A stretch of 7,716 bases of DNA, from contig JAUVQR010000060.1 in assembly GCA_030598065.1 (NCBI GenBank), forward strand, positions 1 to 7,716, given 5' to 3'. This document shows, one piece after another, positions 1 through 6,851 of the stretch; position 1 is the first letter of the stretch; each line of letters opens with the position of its first letter. Source of the DNA: Planctomycetota bacterium (GTDB lineage Bacteria > Planctomycetota > Brocadiia > Brocadiales > Bathyanammoxibiaceae). The notes beneath the pieces were generated by a model. The model saw nothing but the letters and a program-made list of their open reading frames with translations. It made no database searches and was not told where the DNA came from. The translations under genes and the position numbers were made by a program.

Positions 1-357
1 AAGGCCACCAAGATAAAGAGGCGGCATGAGGTTATGAAAAAAGAGGCCGGACACTGGCTAAGAGATAGGGACAGCAAGAAGCCACCTGTTATAATGGGCC
101 TGCAGAAGGTTGCGTTTTACGCCGACTGCGAGTTTATTCCCATGCCGGACGGGGGATACAACAGGCTCGTTGAGGTGGCTAAAGACTATGACATAGATTA
201 CCTTCTCATTTACGCCGAAGAGACCTCCCCGGAGGTCTTACAACTCTTGGATGACAACGAGGACTTTATGTTCGTAAAGAGGTGGGTAGAAAAGAAGAAG
301 GGCCGTCACCTGCAGGCGTACTGGTTTGTCGCCGGACATAATTCGGCACCCAAATAG
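1..357 (+). CDS. C-terminal fragment of a probable membrane glycosyltransferase (GT39/ArnT-like)
   Basis: The frame is open from base 1 and ends at TAG 355-357, so only the last 118 residues are present. The first visible ATG (34) is internal to the frame, and the true start lies upstream of the window. The fragment is soluble and charged. It has a stretch reading VIMGLQKVAFYADCEFIPMP, followed by a segment like 'YDIDYLLIYAEE' and a short beta-rich tail. This order (a residue run about the 'home' protein being seen with or without a sugar-lipid site, then 'A..Y.vDYLvI') resembles the C-terminal periplasmic domain that follows the membrane helices in GT39/GT83 (ArnT, dolichyl-phosphate mannosyltransferase-like) proteins. 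Those enzymes move a sugar from a polyprenyl-phosphate carrier on the outer face of the membrane. The transmembrane part and catalytic loop are outside the window, so the assignment rests on resemblance of the tail only. It is in line with, and just upstream of, the GT9 gene, as expected for a shared operon. Confidence 0.55.
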   Translation, partial: KATKIKRRHEVMKKEAGHWLRDRDSKKPPVIMGLQKVAFYADCEFIPMPDGGYNRLVEVAKDYDIDYLLIYAEETSPEVLQLLDDNEDFMFVKRWVEKKKGRHLQAYWFVAGHNSAPK

Positions 358-394
358 GTCTTTAGAGACGGGCGTGTATTCTGGGTTTATACCT

Positions 395-1696
395 ATGAGA
401 AGTCACGGAAAGCCGCATATTGATAATCCCACTGGCAGATTGACGCCGTCTGTACCCGGTCCGGACAGCCGTTATCCATCGTCCATATTGTCCATAGTGA
501 CAGACCGGCCGGACAACAGCGACGATCCAAAGGCGTTTTACGGGCGGCTCAAGCTGTTGGACAGGTCTATGTGTCTTTTTGTATGGCTTGTGTCTCTCTT
601 TCGGAAAAGTACGCTTTGCGAAGGGAGGGACAGGATAGGCGTGATAAAATTGGCGGCTATGGGCGATGCCCTGTGTCTGTTGCCGTCTCTTAGAGAACTG
701 AAAAAGGCATATCCCGGCTCAAAAGTGACCTGGTTGACGACGCAAAGGATCAATCCTGAACTTTTTGAGGGCCTGCCGTTTGTTGACGAATTTTTTGTAA
801 TAACACCAAGCGCAAGGGGGCTGCTGGACCTCTTGTCCTTCCTGTGGAACAATCCAATGGATATCGCGATAGATTTTGACCAGTATTACCTCTCCTCCGA
901 GTTGATCGCGTACCTGTGGAGCAGGGGAGATTCAGTGGGATACAGGACGCCGTTGAAGGGCCGGTCGTTTGCCCTGCCTATAGAGTACGACCCGGAAAAG
1001 AATGAGAAACTCGTGTTTTATGACCCTGTGCTTGCCTTGCAGGGAAACCTGGACCAACGCGCAGCCCTCTATAATGAGTTTTCACCGTACTTACCGGAGA
1101 TTATAAACGGCTATGTCCCTCCCCCCAACCTGCAAAGGCTTTTCGGCTCTATACGGAAAGACACGCCTGTTGTGGCCATTTACCCCGGCGCCGGGCGCGG
1201 GTCGCTTATCCGGAGGTGGGGGATTGAAAAATCCATAGCGGTAGCGAAAAAATGTATAGAGGCCGGTTCCGTGGTCATATTTCTGGGCGGTAAGGACGAA
1301 GGGGGGTACAAGGAAGTTATCCGCCGGGAGATGTCGTCATGTAGCGGCTGGCATGACCTTATAGGGTCGTGCAAGTTACGGGACACGGCTTACGTTTTCT
1401 CACAGGTGTCCACGGTGATATCGAACGACGGTGGCCTGCTTCATTTTTGTGATTTGTTGGGCGCGCCGTGTGTTAGTATCTTCGGGCCCGGCATGGGGAT
1501 AAAATGGGCGCCTATGGCCGGAGGCATACTGGTGGAGCGAAACGAACTCAATTGTAAGCCGTGTATCATCCAGTACCTTGCAGAGATTTCCGACGTCTGC
1601 AAGATGGGTACCCGGGAATGCCTGGAGGGAATAACCCCTGAAGAGGTTTTTGACGCTTGTCAGGAATTACTGAAGACCTCGAGGTTGAGACACTAG
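395..1696 (+). CDS. GT9-family glycosyltransferase (heptosyltransferase superfamily) with N-terminal extension
   Basis: From ATG 395 the product is 433 residues. It is a GT-B enzyme of family GT9, which transfers a sugar from a nucleotide donor to a growing glycan on the cytoplasmic side. The N-domain opens at about residue 80 with RIGVIKLAAMGDALCLLPSL; Asp91 matches the conserved Asp of WaaC-type enzymes. The C-domain has YPGAGRGSLIRRW (263-275), then SNDGGLLHFCDLLG with Asp345 and the donor-site His, then IFGP. A Cys motif (Cys387, Cys390, Cys402, Cys409) precedes the final helix. GT9 proteins usually begin almost at the GD motif; here about 80 residues precede it. The first part is Pro/Ser/Asp-rich, then comes a hydrophobic stretch MCLFVWLVSLF (59-69) followed by basic residues, perhaps a membrane-docking helix. 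The start is uncertain: TTG 326 (overlapping the upstream gene), ATG 395, GTG 497 and ATG 569 are all in frame and none has a strong Shine-Dalgarno. The stop lies one base before the next start. The donor and acceptor are unknown. Confidence 0.88.
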   Translation: MRSHGKPHIDNPTGRLTPSVPGPDSRYPSSILSIVTDRPDNSDDPKAFYGRLKLLDRSMCLFVWLVSLFRKSTLCEGRDRIGVIKLAAMGDALCLLPSLRELKKAYPGSKVTWLTTQRINPELFEGLPFVDEFFVITPSARGLLDLLSFLWNNPMDIAIDFDQYYLSSELIAYLWSRGDSVGYRTPLKGRSFALPIEYDPEKNEKLVFYDPVLALQGNLDQRAALYNEFSPYLPEIINGYVPPPNLQRLFGSIRKDTPVVAIYPGAGRGSLIRRWGIEKSIAVAKKCIEAGSVVIFLGGKDEGGYKEVIRREMSSCSGWHDLIGSCKLRDTAYVFSQVSTVISNDGGLLHFCDLLGAPCVSIFGPGMGIKWAPMAGGILVERNELNCKPCIIQYLAEISDVCKMGTRECLEGITPEEVFDACQELLKTSRLRH

Positions 1697-1697
1697 G

Positions 1698-3131
1698 ATG
1701 CTGAAAAAGCGGACCCAGTTCTATAAAAGCCTGCTTGTCCTTACGGATATCCTGTTTGTATCCGTAGCCTGGATTGTTTCGTATTTCTTGCGATTTTACG
1801 TTGAACTGGTGCCCGTTTATCATGATATCCCTTCCATACAAGACTACCTTTTCTTTTTACCCGTTATCCTGTTCCTGTGGATGGTCTTGCTTGGGCCCCT
1901 GAGGCTTTCAGAAATAGGCCTGTCGGCAAGTACTTCAAAAGAGCACTGGAAGCTTTTCAAGGCCTCCAGCGTCATCTTCTTGTTGCTCATCGTACTCACA
2001 TTTTTCACGAGGCAGGAACTCTCCAGGGTAGCCGTTCTGTTCTTCTGGATTACCAGCATCGTGGCTCTAAGCGTGGGAAGGTTTTTGTTTTCGTATCTTT
2101 TCCAGTACCTCCGCCGAAAGGGTTATACCGTCTCAAACGTGCTCATCGTGGGTAGCGGAGAGCTATCCCGCACCATAGCGGAAAGATTGTCGCGCAACTC
2201 GATTTACGGCACCAACATTGTGGGGTTTGTCACGGAAGATGCCGGTGGGCAAATGTTCCAAACGTCCAGAGTGCCTGTTTTGGGCGGGTATCGGGACACG
2301 GAGCGTATTATCAAGCAGTATGACGTTGACCTGGTCATTATTGGACTTGCCATTGAGCGTTATGACAGGTTGGAAGAGATTCTGAAAAACATCGGCGCCG
2401 AAACGGTGGACATAAAAATCGTTCCTGACATGCAGAGGTTTACCACGCTGCGCAGCGAAATAGAAGAGTTGAACGGGCTTCCTTTCATTACCTTACAGGG
2501 TTCTCCACTCCACGGCTGGAATATGGTCTTGAAGAGGAGCATAGACCTTCTGGTCTCTCTTGTTGCCCTGGTAGTTCTTTCTCCGGTTATAATGGTCACC
2601 GCACTGCTGGTGCGCCTTTCTTCTCCCGGGCCGGTTCTTTACAGGCAGGAACGGGCCGGCCTTAACGGCGAGAGATTTACTATCCTGAAATTTCGCACTA
2701 TGAAAGTCGACGCGGAAGAAGGAGGCGTCGTCTGGCCAACTTCTTCCGACGACCCAAGGTGCACGCCGATAGGACTATACCTCCGAAAGATGCGCCTTGA
2801 CGAACTTCCGCAACTGGTAAACGTATTGAAAGGTGACATGAGCCTCGTCGGCCCAAGGCCCGAACGGCCGGTATTTATCGAAGAATTCAGGCACACGATC
2901 CCCCAATATATGCTCCGGAGCAAGATACTGGCCGGCGTTACCGGGCTGGCACAGATAAACGAATGGTACGAGTACATACCCCTGGAAAAAAGAATAGAAT
3001 ACGACCTGTATTACATAAAGAACTGGTCGTTGGGGTTGGACCTTACCATTTTTTTTCTTACCTTCTGGAGGGCGCTATTCCACCCGAGAAGGGAGAAAGA
3101 ATCGGTCTCTGGAAAGGGTGACACGAAGTGA
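1698..3131 (+). CDS. Polyprenyl-phosphate glycosyl-1-phosphate transferase (WcaJ/WbaP-type initiating enzyme)
   Basis: This is a 477-residue membrane enzyme of the usual length for the large monotopic phosphoglycosyl transferases. It transfers a hexose-1-phosphate from a UDP-sugar to undecaprenyl phosphate, the first step of many O-antigen, capsule and exopolysaccharide pathways. Four hydrophobic segments lie at about 11-31, 48-66, 90-102 and 110-133. A cytoplasmic Rossmann-like (CoA_binding_3) domain follows, with VLIVGSGELSRTIAERL at 148-164. The catalytic Bac_transf domain starts with KRSIDLL (279-285) and a re-entrant membrane helix broken at Pro296. It continues with SPGPVLYRQERAG and FTILKFRTM (327-335). 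The catalytic Asp-Glu pair is in LDELPQL (Asp368, Glu369), followed by the phosphate-binding region MSLVGPRPERPVF (381-393), and GVTGLAQI and RIEYDLYYIKNWSLGLDLTI near the end. ATG 1698 lies one base after the previous stop, with GAGG/TTGAG upstream, so translation is probably coupled. Whether the sugar is glucose, galactose or another cannot be told from sequence. Confidence 0.95.
   Translation: MLKKRTQFYKSLLVLTDILFVSVAWIVSYFLRFYVELVPVYHDIPSIQDYLFFLPVILFLWMVLLGPLRLSEIGLSASTSKEHWKLFKASSVIFLLLIVLTFFTRQELSRVAVLFFWITSIVALSVGRFLFSYLFQYLRRKGYTVSNVLIVGSGELSRTIAERLSRNSIYGTNIVGFVTEDAGGQMFQTSRVPVLGGYRDTERIIKQYDVDLVIIGLAIERYDRLEEILKNIGAETVDIKIVPDMQRFTTLRSEIEELNGLPFITLQGSPLHGWNMVLKRSIDLLVSLVALVVLSPVIMVTALLVRLSSPGPVLYRQERAGLNGERFTILKFRTMKVDAEEGGVVWPTSSDDPRCTPIGLYLRKMRLDELPQLVNVLKGDMSLVGPRPERPVFIEEFRHTIPQYMLRSKILAGVTGLAQINEWYEYIPLEKRIEYDLYYIKNWSLGLDLTIFFLTFWRALFHPRREKESVSGKGDTK
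3113..3118 (+). promoter_or_regulatory. Shine-Dalgarno for the GTG-started flippase gene
   Basis: AAAGGG sits 9 bases before GTG 3128. It lies inside the end of the phosphotransferase gene, whose TGA (3129-3131) shares bases with the GTG. The site supports the GTG start and coupled translation. Confidence 0.6.
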
Positions 3132-4423
3132 GGATACTGCAGAACTTCTCCTACCTAACCATTTCCCAGGCCGTGGAGAAGCTGATTAACTTCCTCATCG
3201 TAATCCTTCTGGCGGCCTACCTCGGCGCTGAAGGATACGGCACCTATGCCCTTTGCATTGCCTTCGTCAGCCTGTTCAACTACGTCATAGACGCCGGACT
3301 GAACATGCTGACCATGAGGGAGATAGCGTCTGGTTCTGAAGACGAATCCTCTTTCTTGGGAAGGGTGCTGGCATCAAAGGTCTTGGTGGGCTTGACCGTC
3401 GCTGTTCTCATCATGGTTTCCGCCTGCTACCTGTACCCTACCGCCGAGATTCGGGAAAGCATCCTGCTGTACACGCTGGCGGTTCTACTACTTTCCTTTT
3501 CAAACACATTCAGGTCCGCGCTGATGGCAAAAGAGCGCATGGAGCTGGAAGGCTTGCTGGCCACTGGCCACAGGGTGCTTCTCATCGTGGGCATATCCCT
3601 TTTTATATTAATCAACGTCAAGCTTCCCGGACTTATGTACGTACATTTACTGTCCGGCGCGATTATCCTTGTCGCAAGCGTCATAATATTTAAGAAATAT
3701 TTTGGTAACAGAATAACGTGCACCTTCAACCCGACAAAGATGACGAGCCTGCTCAAACGCTCATTTCCCTTTGCGCTGGGCGCAATCATGGGGGAGATCT
3801 ATTTTAACGTGGATCGCGTCATGCTTTCCAAGTTCTGCGGCCTGGAGGCCGTCGGCTACTACAGCGTGGCCTACAGGCTATGTTTCGTCTGGATATTTAT
3901 GGCGAACAGCCTGAGTCTTGCCGCATATCCCGTTTTTTCAAGGACTTGGAACACCGACAGGGAAGCGGTCGCAAGGCTGTTTAATTCGCTGTTCAAGGTG
4001 TTTCTCATGGTGAGCGTCCCGCTCGCCCTGGTCGTATACGTCACCGCGGGAGAAATCGTGGCCCTCACGTTCGGTAAGGATTTCTATGAGAGTATAGGGC
4101 TTTTAAAGATTCTGGTATGGCTGCTGCCGCCGATGTACCTGATGCACCTGACCGGCAGGACGCTGGAGGCAATCGGAGAGCAGGTATTTATTGCAAAGTC
4201 CATGACCGTGGGCGTTATAATCAATGTCCTTTTAAACCTTGCGCTCATACCGAGGTTTGGCGCGGCAGGGGCGTGTGTTTCTACGGTGGTTGCCGCGGCA
4301 ATTATATTCGTGGTCCAGTTTGTCTACATAAACAAGATAGTTGGCAGAATCCGGCTATTTGAAAGCATCGTCAAGATGCTTATACCGTTGTTGGCCTTCT
4401 TCGGGGTCTTGTTTTTCTTATAA
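3128..4423 (+). CDS. wzx: Wzx-type lipid-linked oligosaccharide flippase, apparently ended early by an in-frame stop
   Basis: This is a 431-residue polytopic membrane protein of the polysaccharide-transporter (Wzx/MOP) superfamily, which flips polyprenyl-diphosphate-linked oligosaccharides across the cytoplasmic membrane. The N-terminal family signature is clear: LLAAYLGAEGYGTYALCIAF (27-46), then a DAGLN...MREIA segment. NVDRVMLSKFCGLEAVGYYS lies near 227-246 and LIPRFGAAGACVST near 373-386, both typical positions. About 12 to 13 hydrophobic segments can be counted (for example 18-34, 41-60, 83-101, 112-128, 147-163, 168-189, 243-267, 289-308, 326-343, 358-374, 383-401, 415-431). The GTG start overlaps the previous stop (GTGA) and has a fair Shine-Dalgarno. 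The TAA at 4421-4423 falls at the end of a membrane helix, and the same frame continues with another helix and a charged tail (see next entry). The open protein is therefore short by one helix compared with the family pattern. Wzx identity is strong; substrate unknown. Confidence 0.92.
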   Translation: MRILQNFSYLTISQAVEKLINFLIVILLAAYLGAEGYGTYALCIAFVSLFNYVIDAGLNMLTMREIASGSEDESSFLGRVLASKVLVGLTVAVLIMVSACYLYPTAEIRESILLYTLAVLLLSFSNTFRSALMAKERMELEGLLATGHRVLLIVGISLFILINVKLPGLMYVHLLSGAIILVASVIIFKKYFGNRITCTFNPTKMTSLLKRSFPFALGAIMGEIYFNVDRVMLSKFCGLEAVGYYSVAYRLCFVWIFMANSLSLAAYPVFSRTWNTDREAVARLFNSLFKVFLMVSVPLALVVYVTAGEIVALTFGKDFYESIGLLKILVWLLPPMYLMHLTGRTLEAIGEQVFIAKSMTVGVIINVLLNLALIPRFGAAGACVSTVVAAAIIFVVQFVYINKIVGRIRLFESIVKMLIPLLAFFGVLFFL

Positions 4424-4540
4424 GAAAGTGCGTGGATGGCCTCCATTTTGCTGGCCTTGATTACTTACCTGCTGTTTCTGTACATTGTTAACGCAATGGA
4501 ATGGAAAGAAATAGAAATCCTTCGCGGCAAGGTAGAATAG
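4421..4540 (+). other. In-frame C-terminal remainder of the flippase beyond the TAA stop (possible 34-residue ORF from ATG 4436)
   Basis: After TAA 4421-4423 the same frame runs 38 codons to TAG 4538-4540, followed at once by a second in-frame stop (TGA 4541-4543). The first five residues are ESAWM. Then come a hydrophobic stretch ASILLALITYLLFLYIVNAM and a charged tail with WKEIEILRG. A last membrane helix followed by a short 'K/E-D/E-hydrophobic-L-L-R' tail is the usual ending of Wzx proteins, so this looks like the real C-terminus cut off by one stop codon. Read through, the protein would be 470 residues. ATG 4436 could start a separate 34-residue single-helix peptide, but its Shine-Dalgarno is weak. 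The alternatives are a sequencing or assembly error, a recent nonsense mutation, translational readthrough, or a split flippase. Confidence 0.7.
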
Positions 4541-4569
4541 TGAGTCCGGCGCGAGGCATGTCTTGAGCT

Positions 4570-5676
4570 ATGACTACGCCAGAGAACATACTCTTTATAA
4601 AACTGGGCAGCATTGGTGATATTGTCCTGACGGTTCCCGCTCTGGAGATGATTAAGGAGAAGTATCCCGGTGCCCGACTGGATTACATGGTGTCTGAGTC
4701 CTGTGAGGCGCTTGTAAGAAGGATACGGTGCGTCGACGGGGTTGTTGTCACGCCGAACCTGGGAGCCGGAACGTCAATGTCGCAGAGGGTGTCGGATTTC
4801 GGAATTGCCGTGAAGCTCGCATATTCACTGCGGGCGAAGAACTATGACGTAGCCGTTAACACGCTGAGAAACCCTGTATTTGCTTTCATGTGCTATGTGG
4901 CAGGCATAAATGAGATAATCACCTTTACCGGCGGACAGCTTGACCCGTTTAGCACGAAGAAGGTAAGCTTCGACCTCGGTAAACATCATATGGCGCGTAT
5001 ATTTGACCTTGTCGAGGTCATGGGCGTACCCAGGGGCACGGGACTTACCCCCGGGGGCATCGACATCCGGCAGGAAGACATCGACCGCGCAAATAAGCTC
5101 CTGGGCCGGGAAGACCCGGACGCCCCGGGTTTGATGGTGAGTTCTTCGCCCGGAGGTGGGAACAACCCATGGACAGATATGCCTTCAAAGAGATGGGAAG
5201 CCGGGCGTTTTTCAAGGCTTTACGAGTTGTTACAGAGGGATTTTTGCGCGAGGATTGTCTTACTGGGTTCCGGACCGGACGCGCAGATAGCAGACACAAT
5301 TCAGAGAGAAACAAAGGCCAACGTGTTGAATCTGGTTGGCAAAACAACGCTGGCGGAGACAATGGCCATCCTAAATATGAGCCGGCTGTACGTAGGTAAC
5401 GACTCAGGGCCCCTGTTTCTGGCGGCAGCCTTGGGCACGCCAACCCTTGCCATCTTCGGCCCGACGGACGCCTCCCTGATAAACCCACCCGGCAGGCTTA
5501 ACGTGGCCGTGCAGAGCCAGGCAGACTGCTCCCCCTGTTATAACCCTTTGGACGGGCTGAAAGGTATGGCCTTCAGATGTGCCGACTACAAATGCATGGA
5601 GGAGATAAGCGTTGAGGACGTATTCCGGGCCGTGTCAGCACTGATAACTGAATCCAAACAGAAATCTAACATGTAA
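4570..5676 (+). CDS. GT9-family glycosyltransferase (second GT9 of the cluster)
   Basis: The product is 368 residues, a normal length for GT9. The N-domain starts immediately with ILFIKLGSIGDIVLTVPAL (7-25); Asp17 is the conserved N-domain Asp. The C-domain has SSSPGGGNNPW (191-201), KRW (207-209), ARIVLLGSGPD (227-237), VGNDSGPLFLAAALG (275-289) and IFGPTD (295-300). Near the end is the Cys motif with Cys320, Cys323, Cys337 and Cys342, followed by EEISVEDV. In the donor-site motif the usual His of 'D-S/T-G-x-x-H' is replaced by Phe283. No N-terminal hydrophobic extension is present, unlike the other two GT9 proteins here. ATG 4570 is chosen because the nearby ATG 4559 runs into a stop; only a weak GAGG (4553-4556) lies upstream. 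It is 29 bases after the TAG of the flippase extension. It probably adds a sugar to the lipid-linked glycan on the cytoplasmic face. A heptose donor is possible but not shown. Confidence 0.92.
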   Translation: MTTPENILFIKLGSIGDIVLTVPALEMIKEKYPGARLDYMVSESCEALVRRIRCVDGVVVTPNLGAGTSMSQRVSDFGIAVKLAYSLRAKNYDVAVNTLRNPVFAFMCYVAGINEIITFTGGQLDPFSTKKVSFDLGKHHMARIFDLVEVMGVPRGTGLTPGGIDIRQEDIDRANKLLGREDPDAPGLMVSSSPGGGNNPWTDMPSKRWEAGRFSRLYELLQRDFCARIVLLGSGPDAQIADTIQRETKANVLNLVGKTTLAETMAILNMSRLYVGNDSGPLFLAAALGTPTLAIFGPTDASLINPPGRLNVAVQSQADCSPCYNPLDGLKGMAFRCADYKCMEEISVEDVFRAVSALITESKQKSNM

Positions 5677-5685
5677 ACGGTTTTT

Positions 5686-5693
5686 GAGAAGGA
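5686..5693 (+). promoter_or_regulatory. Strong Shine-Dalgarno deciding a TTG start
   Basis: GAGAAGGA ends 6 bases before TTG 5700. Between them is a run of seven A (5693-5699, sharing the last A of the site). The good match and spacing, with MKVLITWHAA directly following, make TTG 5700 the likely true start although no ATG is nearby. Confidence 0.75.
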
Positions 5694-5699
5694 AAAAAA

Positions 5700-6851
5700 T
5701 TGAAGGTGCTTATCACCTGGCATGCAGCCGTTGAGCCCGCTTACAGAAAACTTTATCAGGAACTGTCCCTTAACGGTGTAGGGTTACTGACGATTACCCC
5801 CTCTTGCTGGACGGAGGGGTGCAGGCTGCAGAGATTCCATGAAGGCGCGCAGGACTCCGGCTACGAGTGGATGACGCTGAACACGGTCTTCACCGACCAC
5901 ATAAGGGCCTTCTTCTATCCCAACGTTATTTCTCTGGCCCGGAGGGTCTTGGCGTTCAAACCGGACATATTCCATATAATGGAAGAGCCCTTCAGCGCGT
6001 CAGCGGCGCAATTTACCCTGCTCCGCGACACGTTCTGCCCAAATGCTAAGATAATCTTATATTCCTTTGAAAACATAGACGTATACCAGAGGTTTCCTTT
6101 CGGCAGCATTCAGAATTTCAATCTGAAAAGGGCCGATGCGCTGACGGTGATACCCAAAGAAGGCAGGAATATCTGGGAGAGAAGAGGCTTCCGCGGAACG
6201 ATTTACGACATCCCGCTCGGCATAGACCCTGAGGTATTTCAGCCCCTGGAAGGGTCCGAACAGCACGCCGGCCTGCCCTTTCCCGTAGAAGACAATAGTG
6301 GATTCAAGGTAGGCTATCTGGGAAGACTGGTAGACGGGAAAGGCCTGGACAATCTTATAGACGCCACCCATATCCTCAAAAAAAATGGAAGGAGCATCAC
6401 CCTCTTTCTTGTGGGCTCCGGTAGCTTGAAGAAGGGATTGGAAGAAAAGGCCGGTACATTGGGGATCTCGGAAAGTGTAAGATTTATAGACCACATGGAA
6501 CAGCACCAGCTCCCTGCCTTCTTCCATCACATAGACGCCCTCGTACTACCCTCCGTTACGACACCGCGATGGAAAGAACAGTTCGGCAGGGTATTGGTTG
6601 AGGCCATGGCCTGCAAGGTGCCGGTGGTGGGGTCTTCTTCGGGTGAAATACCCAACGTGGTGGGCGACGCGGGGCTTATTTTTCAGGAAGGCGATGTCAG
6701 GGCCCTGTGCGAGTCGCTGGACGCGCTGATAACAGACGAAGCGCTCAGGGAACAAACGGCACAGAAGGGTTTCCGGCGCGTCAGAGATATGTACACCTGG
6801 CCCGCAGTGGCAAAGAAATTGGCCGGAATATACGAAGAGGTCTTGAAATGA
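5700..6851 (+). CDS. GT4-family glycosyltransferase (retaining, GT-B fold)
   Basis: The product is 383 residues, typical of family GT4 (Glyco_transf_4 plus Glycos_transf_1). These retaining enzymes transfer a sugar from a nucleotide donor to a lipid-linked or nascent glycan at the cytoplasmic face. The N-domain begins MKVLITWHAAVEPAYRKLYQ and contains KPDIFHIMEEPFS (87-99). A linker with IPLGIDPEVFQP (171-182) leads into the donor domain: VGYLGRLVDGKGLDNLIDA (204-222) with Arg209 and Lys214 at the usual phosphate-binding positions, LFLVGSGSLK (235-244), VRFIDHM (260-266), and the E-x7-E motif in EQFGRVLVEAM (Glu293, Glu301). The ending GSSSGEIPNVVGDAGLIF is standard. The TTG start is supported by the Shine-Dalgarno just upstream. 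It follows the second GT9 by 23 bases, and its TGA overlaps the next ATG (ATGA, 6848-6851), suggesting coupling. An A8 run at 6378-6385 encodes Lys-Lys. The sugar specificity is not predictable. Confidence 0.94.
   Translation: MKVLITWHAAVEPAYRKLYQELSLNGVGLLTITPSCWTEGCRLQRFHEGAQDSGYEWMTLNTVFTDHIRAFFYPNVISLARRVLAFKPDIFHIMEEPFSASAAQFTLLRDTFCPNAKIILYSFENIDVYQRFPFGSIQNFNLKRADALTVIPKEGRNIWERRGFRGTIYDIPLGIDPEVFQPLEGSEQHAGLPFPVEDNSGFKVGYLGRLVDGKGLDNLIDATHILKKNGRSITLFLVGSGSLKKGLEEKAGTLGISESVRFIDHMEQHQLPAFFHHIDALVLPSVTTPRWKEQFGRVLVEAMACKVPVVGSSSGEIPNVVGDAGLIFQEGDVRALCESLDALITDEALREQTAQKGFRRVRDMYTWPAVAKKLAGIYEEVLK
6834..6840 (+). promoter_or_regulatory. Shine-Dalgarno for the third GT9 gene
   Basis: GAAGAGG ends 7 bases before ATG 6848, inside the last codons of the GT4 gene. 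It supports ATG 6848 as the start and translational coupling through the ATGA overlap. Confidence 0.65.

Noticed and set aside
440..476. TTGACG as a possible -35 element upstream of the ATG 569 start
   Set aside because: No acceptable -10 box lies at 16-18 bases; the nearest AT-rich hexamer is about 25 bases away, so a promoter is not supported.
4541..4569. Possible regulatory gap before the second GT9
   Set aside because: Only 29 bases, with no convincing hairpin or promoter boxes; it is treated as an ordinary intra-operon spacer.
5045..5488. 147-codon open frame on the minus strand
   Set aside because: It is opposite the core of the second GT9 gene and rich in Arg, Pro and Gly, as expected from the reverse complement of GC-rich coding DNA.
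5677..5699. Possible terminator between the second GT9 and the GT4 gene
   Set aside because: There is a T5 run but no preceding GC-rich inverted repeat, and the space is taken up by the Shine-Dalgarno of the next gene.
6057..6530. 157-codon open frame on the minus strand
   Set aside because: It lies wholly opposite the well-supported GT4 gene, and its translation shows no recognisable domain; it is a shadow of the coding strand.
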